From assembly GCA_001830475.1 (NCBI GenBank), contig MIAC01000039.1:14304-22617 (forward strand): DNA of 8,314 nt, given 5' to 3'. Positions 1 to 4,506 of the stretch are shown piece after piece (the first letter of the stretch is position 1; every line of letters begins with the position of its first letter). Source of the stretch: Rhodospirillales bacterium RIFCSPLOWO2_12_FULL_67_15 (lineage in GTDB: Bacteria; Pseudomonadota; Alphaproteobacteria; Rhodospirillales; 2-12-FULL-67-15). The translations under genes and the position numbers were made by a program. Below the pieces are notes generated by a model that ran no database searches, was not told where the DNA came from, and saw only the letters and a program-made list of their open reading frames with translations.

Positions 1-517
1 CCGTCAGCGCCGCGAGGAAGTCGGGAATACCTTGCGCCGGCAACTGGGCCTTGGCGAGGTTGATGTTGACCGCGCTCTCCAAGGGAATCCTGCCCATGGC
101 GATCAGCCCGCGCATGGTCATGTAACCGAAGATGGCGATGAACAGCGCCACGATTAGCGATTTCAGATTGCCGCCGCCGATCCTGACCAGGGTCTTGCTG
201 CCGCAGCCGCCGCCGAGCGTCATGCCGAAGCCGAACAGGGCGCCGCCGACGATCGCTCCGAACCAGCCGAAGCTGGGGGTGAGGTAAACCGACTTGTTGA
301 GATCGACCAGGCCGGCGAGGTGTAGCGCCTGGCTGCCGAAAATGGCGACGGCGATCGCGAGCAGCCACGCGCGGAACCGGTTCCAACTGCCGATGAACAC
401 GATGTCGGAGATCGACCCCATGGTGCAGAAGTTGGTCTTTTGCGCGGTCGCCCCGAACACGACCCCGAGCATAAGCCCGAGCGTCGCGACGACGTACTTG
501 ACCGGAAGCTCCTCCAT
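1..517 (-). CDS. YeeE/YedE-family sulfur-compound membrane transporter (partial, N-terminal 172 residues)
   Basis: The minus-strand frame from ATG at 517 stays open to the window edge, so only the N-terminal half is present. It encodes a hydrophobic protein with glycine-rich helices and the family hallmarks KTNFCTMG (Cys31) and FGMTLGGGCGSKTLVR (Cys105). In the characterised thiosulfate importer TsuA (a YeeE protein), conserved cysteines at equivalent places line the substrate path; the third would lie in the missing half. The family imports thiosulfate or related sulfur compounds across the inner membrane. Visible membrane segments are roughly residues 6-24, 48-68, 83-103 and 118-140. The start is fixed by a perfect Shine-Dalgarno (TAAGGAGG, 523-530) five bases upstream. 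ATG at 520-522 is in another frame and lacks the motifs. It lies 92 bp downstream of the dehydrogenase gene on the same strand, but an AT-rich gap suggests its own promoter. The family call is firm; the exact substrate is inferred. Confidence 0.9.
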   Translation of the reverse strand, partial: MEELPVKYVVATLGLMLGVVFGATAQKTNFCTMGSISDIVFIGSWNRFRAWLLAIAVAIFGSQALHLAGLVDLNKSVYLTPSFGWFGAIVGGALFGFGMTLGGGCGSKTLVRIGGGNLKSLIVALFIAIFGYMTMRGLIAMGRIPLESAVNINLAKAQLPAQGIPDFLAALT

Positions 518-522
518 CGCAT

Positions 523-530
523 CCTCCTTA
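523..530 (-). promoter_or_regulatory. Strong Shine-Dalgarno of the YeeE-family gene
   Basis: On the minus strand TAAGGAGG sits five bases before ATG 517, an almost full match to the anti-Shine-Dalgarno. It decides the start between two nearby ATGs in different frames. Confidence 0.75.
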
Positions 531-537
531 CTCACGC

Positions 538-564
538 CGATATATCGCAACAGATTAATATATT
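538..564 (-). promoter_or_regulatory. AT-rich double palindrome upstream of the YeeE-family gene (possible promoter/operator)
   Basis: In a GC-rich context this short stretch contains two perfect self-complementary words. CGATATATCG is at 538-547 and AATATATT at 557-564, with centres 18 bp apart. They lie 20-50 bp upstream of the transporter start, where a promoter would be expected. Sulfur-response repressors of the ArsR family (BigR/SqrR type) often control such transporters and bind AT-rich dyads, which makes an operator plausible. No convincing -35/-10 pair was found, so the role is inferred from composition and position only. Confidence 0.3.
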
Positions 565-609
565 CGCGGGACCAAGACCACAGGCCCGTTGCATCGCCGA
601 CCGAGTAAG

Positions 610-1677
610 CTAGAGAATGGCTTCGATCGCGCGGGTCATCTCCGCCGTGGTCGCGCCGCCGCCGAGATCGCGGGTGCGGCACTTGCCCTCGGCGAGCACG
701 CGCTCGATCGCGGCGTCGATCGCGGCGGCCGCTTCGGGACAGCCGAGATGCTCGAGCATCATCGCCCCCGACGCGATCTCGCCGATCGGGTTGGCGAGGC
801 CCTGGCCGGCGATGTCGGGGGCCGAGCCGTGCACCGGTTCGAACATGGACGGATACTGCCCCTCCGGATTGATGTTGCCGGCCGGCGCCAGGCCGATCGA
901 GCCGGCGATCGCGGCGCCGAGGTCGGAGAGGATGTCGCCGAACAGGTTGCTCGCCACCACCACGTCGAAGATGTCGGGTTTCTGGACGAAGTGCGCGGCG
1001 AGAATGTCGATGTGGAACTGCGCCGTCCTGACGTCGGGATAGCGCTTGCCGTTTTCGGCGAAGCGTTCGTCCCAATAGGGCATGGTCACGGCGATGCCGT
1101 TGGACTTGGTCGCCGAGGTGAGGTGGCCGCGGCGTTTGCGCGCCAGTTCGAAGGCGTAGCGCTGGATGCGGTCCACCCCTTTGCGGGTGAAGATGCTTTC
1201 CTGGACCACGAATTCGTCGTCGGTTCCGCCATAGGCCCGCCCGCCGATCGACGAATACTCGCCCTCGTTGTTCTCGCGGACGATGACGAAGTCGATGTCC
1301 TTGGCTGTCCTCCCCGCGAGCGGAGTGCGGATTCCCGGCAGAAGCCGGGTCGGGCGGAGATTGACGTACTGGTGCAACTCGCGACGGAGCGGGATCAGAA
1401 GCCCCCACAGCGAAACGTGGTCGGGCACGCCCGGATAGCCGACCGCGCCGAGCAGGATGGCATCGAACCCGCGCACCGAGGCGATGCCGTCCTCGGGCAT
1501 CATCCGGCCGTGCCGGGTGTAATAGGTGCAGCCCCAGGGAAATTCCTTCCATTCGAAGGAAACGCCGAACCGTTTCCCGGCCGCCTCCAGCACCTGCACC
1601 GCGGCGGGCACGACCTCGGGGCCGATGCCGTCGCCGGGAACGAGGGCGATGCGGAAATTACGAACATTGGTCGCCAT
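610..1677 (-). CDS. Tartrate dehydrogenase / D-malate dehydrogenase (decarboxylating), isopropylmalate dehydrogenase family
   Basis: This complete 355-residue beta-decarboxylating dehydrogenase oxidises tartrate or D-malate with NAD+ in the cytoplasm; D-malate yields pyruvate and CO2. Landmarks include the N-terminal PGDGIGPE nucleotide-side loop (residues 14-21) and WGCTYYTRHGRMMPEDG (48-64), which is typical of the tartrate/D-malate branch rather than LeuB. NLRPTRL (106-112) is the substrate-arginine region. Tyr141 in REN-x-EGEYSS and Lys191 in SATKSNG are the catalytic pair, and Asp224, Asp248 and Asp252 (HID; NLFGDILSDLG) bind the metal. FEPVHGSAPDIAG (279-291) belongs to the cofactor site. 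Similarity to E. coli DmlA is recognisable along the whole length. I chose ATG 1677 because GGAG lies seven bases upstream; an in-frame ATG at 1713 would add 12 residues (MSPPCRWRWRTV) without family support. It is divergent from the GH17 gene (88-bp gap). Substrate preference (tartrate, D-malate, or 3-isopropylmalate as a side activity) cannot be settled from sequence. Confidence 0.93.
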   Translation of the reverse strand: MATNVRNFRIALVPGDGIGPEVVPAAVQVLEAAGKRFGVSFEWKEFPWGCTYYTRHGRMMPEDGIASVRGFDAILLGAVGYPGVPDHVSLWGLLIPLRRELHQYVNLRPTRLLPGIRTPLAGRTAKDIDFVIVRENNEGEYSSIGGRAYGGTDDEFVVQESIFTRKGVDRIQRYAFELARKRRGHLTSATKSNGIAVTMPYWDERFAENGKRYPDVRTAQFHIDILAAHFVQKPDIFDVVVASNLFGDILSDLGAAIAGSIGLAPAGNINPEGQYPSMFEPVHGSAPDIAGQGLANPIGEIASGAMMLEHLGCPEAAAAIDAAIERVLAEGKCRTRDLGGGATTAEMTRAIEAIL

Positions 1678-1765
1678 GACAGTTCTCCATCGCCAACGGC
1701 AAGGCGGGGACATTAGGCCGCGGGCCGCGTCTGGACAAGGCGCGGCGGATCGGATTGCCTAGAGC
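1678..1765. promoter_or_regulatory. Divergent intergenic region between dehydrogenase and GH17 genes
   Basis: This 88-bp gap separates two divergently transcribed starts and must hold at least part of both promoters. I see the dehydrogenase Shine-Dalgarno (GGAG on the minus strand, 1685-1688) but no clear -35/-10 pair and no evident operator dyad. Confidence 0.3.
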
Positions 1766-3478
1766 ATGACCCGTTGGTCTTGCCTTCCCGCGTTCGCGCT
1801 CGCGGCGCTCCCCATTGCGCTGACGTGGGGTCTCGCCGGCCGCCCGGTCGCGATTCCGGACGGCGCCGGAAACGCGATCCCTTGCCTCTCCTACACCCCG
1901 TTTCGCGGGGCGCAAACGCCGTTCGACGAATCGCTGGTCGTCGCGCCCGCGCAAATCGAGGACGACTTGCGAAAACTCGCGGCGGGCCGGATCCGCTGCG
2001 TCCGCACCTATTCGGTCGACCAGGGCTTGGAGCAGGTGCCGGAGATCGCGGCGCGGCACGGGATGACGGTTCTGCTCGGCGCCTGGATCGGGCGCGAGGA
2101 CGCCAAGAACCGCCGGCAACTGGAAACCGCCGTCCGCCTCGCCAACGCTCATCCCAAAACCGTGCGCGCGGTGATCGTCGGCAACGAGGCCCTCTTGCGC
2201 CGCGAGCGCACCGCGGACGATCTCGCCCGCGATCTCGCCTGGGTGCGCGCGCGCACGTCCGTGCCGCTGACCTACGCCGACGTCTGGGAATTTTGGTTGC
2301 GTAACCCCTCGCTCGCCACCGCCGTGGATTTCGTCACGATTCACATTTTGCCCTATTGGGAAGACGAACCGGTCGCCAACGCCGATGCCGCCCGCTACAC
2401 GGTCGAGACCTGGCGGCGGATGCGCGAAGCCTTTTCCGGCAAGGAGGTTTTCCTCGGCGAAACCGGCTGGCCGAGCGCGGGCCCGATGCGCCAAGGCGCG
2501 CGGCCCGGGCGGATCGAGCAGGCGCGCTTCTTCCGCGAGTTTTCCCGTCTCGCCGCGGCGGGCGAATCCCCGCCGCCAATAAATATTCGCCGCGAGGATT
2601 CGCTCGCGGCAGGCGAAACAGGACTCGACTACAACCTGATCGAGGCGTTCGACCAGCCGTGGAAGCGCATGGCGGAAGGAACCGTCGGCGGCCATTGGGG
2701 AGTCTTCGACGAATCCCGCCGCGCAAAATTTCCGTGGGCCGGCCCGGTCGCCGCCCAGCCGGAATGGCGCGCCTATCTCGCCGCCACGGAGATTCTCGCG
2801 CTCGCGCTCTTCGCCCTCGCGATCGGCCGGAGCCTTTCGTTCGGACGCTGGCTCGCGCTTGGAATCTTCGCCCACGCCTCGGCCGCCGTGTTCGTCGCGC
2901 AAGCCGACGCAGTTATTATTTCGAGCCGGAACGCGCTCGAATGGGCGATCGGCGCGGGCGGACTCGCGCTCGGTATCGCCGTCGCCGGGCTGGCTTCGTT
3001 CGGCCTCGCCCGCGGTTTCGGCGATGTCGCCCGGCCCGCACCGGTTGCCATGGCGCTCTTCTGGCTCGCCCGGCCGAGGATGATTTCCCTCGATCCGCCG
3101 CTTGTTTTCGGCCTCGCCCGTTTCGCGTTCCTGTCCGCGGCGCTGGTTCAGACCCTCGGGCTCCTGTTCGACGGGCGCTACCGGGGTTTCCCGGTCGCGG
3201 GCTTCATCGTTCCGGCGGCGATTTTCGCGGCCATGGCCTGGCTCGGCGGCGGCGGCCAGAAGTCGGCCCCGGCGGCGGGCGAATCCCCGCCGCCAATAAA
3301 TATTCGCCGCGAGGATTCGCTCGCGGCCGACCCCCAGGGCCGGGCGCTCGCCCTTGTCCTGGCGGCGGGTGGGATCGCCGTCGCCGTCATCGAGGGTCCG
3401 GCGAACCATCAAGCTCTCTCCTGGACGCTGATTGTCCTTCTTCTCGCTTCGCCTTGGTTCCGGTTCCGGATTCGCTAG
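1766..3478 (+). CDS. GH17-domain multispanning membrane protein (beta-(1-6) glucan synthase type) carrying two in-frame palindromic insertions
   Basis: This 570-residue protein has an N-terminal membrane anchor (about 5-25), a glycoside hydrolase family 17 domain (about 38-330), then seven hydrophobic segments (about 338-355, 361-380, 391-416, 446-468, 474-493, 526-542, 551-565). GH17 catalytic residues are intact: acid/base Glu141 in VIVGNE and nucleophile Glu232 in FLGETGWPSAG; the downstream LIEAFDQPWK strand (291-300) is also present. Proteins of this architecture are commonly annotated beta-(1-6) glucan synthases (NdvC-like). The domain most likely acts as a periplasmic transglycosylase on a beta-glucan rather than as a degradative hydrolase. 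Residues 264-282 and 503-521 are two copies of one repeat-derived peptide absent from the paralogous domain in the 4507-7146 gene. The first falls in a loop between nucleophile and substrate-site strands, the second between the fifth and sixth C-terminal segments. The frame stays open, so function may be kept. ATG 1766 has only a weak GAG upstream. The last 92 bp overlap the convergent neighbour. Confidence 0.88.
   Translation: MTRWSCLPAFALAALPIALTWGLAGRPVAIPDGAGNAIPCLSYTPFRGAQTPFDESLVVAPAQIEDDLRKLAAGRIRCVRTYSVDQGLEQVPEIAARHGMTVLLGAWIGREDAKNRRQLETAVRLANAHPKTVRAVIVGNEALLRRERTADDLARDLAWVRARTSVPLTYADVWEFWLRNPSLATAVDFVTIHILPYWEDEPVANADAARYTVETWRRMREAFSGKEVFLGETGWPSAGPMRQGARPGRIEQARFFREFSRLAAAGESPPPINIRREDSLAAGETGLDYNLIEAFDQPWKRMAEGTVGGHWGVFDESRRAKFPWAGPVAAQPEWRAYLAATEILALALFALAIGRSLSFGRWLALGIFAHASAAVFVAQADAVIISSRNALEWAIGAGGLALGIAVAGLASFGLARGFGDVARPAPVAMALFWLARPRMISLDPPLVFGLARFAFLSAALVQTLGLLFDGRYRGFPVAGFIVPAAIFAAMAWLGGGGQKSAPAAGESPPPINIRREDSLAADPQGRALALVLAAGGIAVAVIEGPANHQALSWTLIVLLLASPWFRFRIR
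2555..2610 (+). repeat. In-frame palindromic element, copy 1 (56 bp)
   Basis: This segment is identical over all 56 bases to 3272-3327. It is an imperfect palindrome about an A/T-rich centre (AATAAATATT): 22 of the 28 symmetric pairs are Watson-Crick and one more is G-T, with arms containing GCGAATCC and GGATTCGC. Within the host gene it encodes AAGESPPPINIRREDSLAA (residues 264-282). Removing 51 bp (2560-2610) restores a gapless alignment with the paralogous GH17 domain: RLAAAGETGLDYNLIEAFDQ aligns to FIAEAGQRGIYYNIIEAFDQ. GCGGC occurs at both ends (2555-2559 and 2606-2610), as a 5-bp target duplication would. The repeat, palindrome and insertion are directly visible; mobility is inferred. 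Confidence 0.9.
3272..3327 (+). repeat. In-frame palindromic element, copy 2 (56 bp)
   Basis: This is a perfect copy of 2555-2610, exactly 717 bp (239 codons) downstream, with the same orientation and codon phase. It encodes residues 503-521 of the same GH17 protein, in the polar loop between two membrane helices. Identity breaks immediately outside the 56 bp (CCG before versus GCC at copy 1; CGACCCC after versus AGGCGAA), so this is not a larger duplication. It is also flanked by GCGGC at both ends. Perfect identity suggests recent spread or gene conversion between copies. Confidence 0.9.
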
Positions 3479-3854
3479 CCGCCAAAAGCCCCGAGACAAC
3501 CGCGACCGAACCGAGGCCGGGGTTATAGAGAGCAAGCGCCAGCCCGCCCATGATCAAGGCCGTTCGCCGGGAAACCGTTCGCCATCCTCGCCCGAATACG
3601 GCGAACAGCCCGGCCGCCGCCGCCCCGCCCCCCAGAATTCCGAAGTGAAACAAGGAGATCAGCCCTTGGCGGAGACCGCAGCTCCAGGGCGCATCCCCGG
3701 CCAGGCACGCCCGGCCGATGGCTTCGGGCTCGATGGCGAGGAAGCGGACGGCGTAGCCGGCGCCCAGGCCGGCGCCGGTCCAGGCGAGCGCCGCGAGCAG
3801 GCGGCGGGCGAAATCCGACCCGGCCAGTAGCGTTAGCTTAAGCCGCTTGAGCAT
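3387..3854 (-). CDS. Small membrane protein of unknown function, C-terminal tail overlapping the GH17 gene
   Basis: I do not recognise this 155-residue protein. It has a basic N-terminus (MLKRLKLTLLAGSDFARR) followed by hydrophobic, glycine/alanine-rich segments at about 19-41, 61-88 and 98-125. Two cysteines lie in the loop between the first two segments (Cys50 in RACLAG, Cys59 in PWSCGLRQ) and, depending on topology, could face the periplasm. ATG 3854 has a good Shine-Dalgarno (AAGGTG, five bases upstream). Residues from about 126 to the end (SESGTGTKAKREEG and onward) are polar, low in complexity and antisense to the last 92 bp of the convergent GH17 gene. The conserved part may therefore end near the overlap boundary and the tail may be a read-through extension. 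Its position between two beta-glucan genes hints at a role in the same envelope process, but nothing in the protein proves it. Confidence 0.65.
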   Translation of the reverse strand: MLKRLKLTLLAGSDFARRLLAALAWTGAGLGAGYAVRFLAIEPEAIGRACLAGDAPWSCGLRQGLISLFHFGILGGGAAAAGLFAVFGRGWRTVSRRTALIMGGLALALYNPGLGSVAVVSGLLAASESGTGTKAKREEGQSASRRELDGSPDPR

Positions 3855-3866
3855 CGGGGCACCTTA

Positions 3867-3894
3867 TTGCATTTCGACCGGTTAAGCCTATATT
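3867..3894 (+). promoter_or_regulatory. Candidate sigma70-type promoter for the exported small protein
   Basis: TTGCAT (3867-3872) and TATATT (3889-3894) are separated by 16 bp, placing a transcription start near 3901, about 33 bases before ATG 3934. The -10 matches consensus at five of six positions; the -35 matches only its first three bases. It lies in the 79-bp divergent gap between this gene and the minus-strand membrane-protein gene. Confidence 0.35.
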
Positions 3895-3933
3895 GCGCGC
3901 CGACCACGTTCCCCTCCGACATTCTCGAAGGCC

Positions 3934-4407
3934 ATGATCAAGTTCGCGCGCGGGCTGGCGGTAAGCGGCGCCCTGCTGCTCAGCGCAAGCGTAGCTTTGG
4001 CCGACGCCCCGCCCGAAGGCGCTAAGGCCCCAGCCGCAGCCCAAGCGCCGGCGGCGGAAGCTCCGGAAGCACCCCGCCCGGCTCCGCCGGCGAGCCAGCC
4101 GAAACGTCCGGCGGCGCCGCGCATCACCGCGGCGATGCCCGAGTGCGCCTGGAGCGGGCGGCGGATCATCAGTCTCCTGATCCGCGACGACGTGGACACC
4201 GCCGACAAGCACCGCCGCTTCTACGATCAGTTCGGCTGCCCTGCGGCGCACGTCGGCCTGGCGCTCCGGTGCGTGATCCAGTCCGAAACCCCGGCGCCGG
4301 CCCCGGCCCAGAGTTCGGTCCAACAGAGCCAGACCCAGGCGCGGGCGCTCGCCGAGCGCGTCGAACAATGCTGGGACAAGCCGAGCATGAAATTCCTGGG
4401 CCGCTGA
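3934..4407 (+). CDS. Exported small protein with Pro/Ala-rich linker and four-cysteine C-terminal domain, function unknown
   Basis: This 157-residue protein begins with a clear signal peptide: MIKFAR, a hydrophobic core at about 7-20, and a probable signal peptidase I site after ALA at residue 23. A Pro/Ala-rich linker follows (about 26-66), then a compact domain with four cysteines: Cys71 (PECAWSGR), Cys102 (QFGCP), Cys113 (LRCVI) and Cys146 (EQCW). These could form two disulfides in the periplasm. The segment IISLLIRDDVDTADKHRRFYDQFGC looks helical. A second Pro/Ala/Gln-rich stretch (119-135) precedes the last cysteine. I recognise no named family. It sits upstream of and co-directional with the GH17-GT2 synthase (99 bp to the preferred start), so a periplasmic accessory role in glucan production is a reasonable but unproven guess. 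ATG 3934 has a GAAGG close by, too near for an ideal Shine-Dalgarno. Confidence 0.75.
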   Translation: MIKFARGLAVSGALLLSASVALADAPPEGAKAPAAAQAPAAEAPEAPRPAPPASQPKRPAAPRITAAMPECAWSGRRIISLLIRDDVDTADKHRRFYDQFGCPAAHVGLALRCVIQSETPAPAPAQSSVQQSQTQARALAERVEQCWDKPSMKFLGR

Positions 4408-4451
4408 ATTGGGGCGCCTGGACCTTAAACCGGCCACGAAACCGCCCCAAT
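4408..4451 (+). promoter_or_regulatory. 9-bp perfect inverted repeat between the exported-protein gene and the synthase gene
   Basis: ATTGGGGCG (4408-4416) and CGCCCCAAT (4443-4451) are exact inverse complements around a 26-nt loop, starting directly after the TGA at 4405-4407. No T-run follows, so a classic intrinsic terminator is not supported. It could be an attenuating or mRNA-stabilising hairpin, or an operator. It ends 55 bp before ATG 4507. Confidence 0.45.
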
Positions 4452-4458
4452 CGCCGAC

Positions 4459-4464
4459 TATAAA
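4459..4464 (+). promoter_or_regulatory. Candidate -10 box for the synthase gene
   Basis: TATAAA at 4459-4464 is an AT-rich island in GC-rich sequence and would place a transcript start near 4471, about 36 bases before ATG 4507. No good -35 is seen 16-18 bp upstream. If real, it rules out the TTG at 4465 as the start. Confidence 0.25.
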
Positions 4465-4506
4465 TTGAGTCCGACACAGCCAAAGACGACCCCCGACGCC
4501 ATCGCC

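Noticed and set aside
589..1716. 375-codon plus-strand open frame antisense to the dehydrogenase
   Set aside because: The minus-strand reading has every family motif of tartrate/D-malate dehydrogenases; the plus reading has none.
2555..3327. Two identical direct repeats considered as CRISPR-like or a tandem duplication
   Set aside because: The spacing of 717 bp is unique coding sequence with different flanks, so neither a CRISPR array nor a duplication of a larger unit fits.
3468..3482. GGATTCGCTAGCCGC at the GH17 stop codon resembles the element's right arm (13 of 15)
   Set aside because: The resemblance stops there: no left arm, no AT-rich centre and no palindrome. It is likely chance in GC-rich sequence.
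2356..3528. 390-codon plus-strand frame also spanning both repeat copies (GRIPAANKYSPRGFARG)
   Set aside because: It is a +1-type shadow of the GH17 gene with Arg/Gly/Pro-rich composition and no GH17 motifs. The repeat reads through in this frame only because it lacks stops there.
1658..3535. 625-codon open frame on the minus strand opposite the GH17 gene
   Set aside because: It is rich in Arg, Gly, Glu and Asp with no recognisable domain, overlaps two well-supported genes, and is explained by high-GC codon bias. It does show that the repeat is open on the minus strand.
4465..4506. TTG start 14 codons upstream for the synthase
   Set aside because: It has no Shine-Dalgarno, abuts a TATAAA box, and adds a polar leader before the membrane anchor. 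ATG 4507 is preferred, though not proven.
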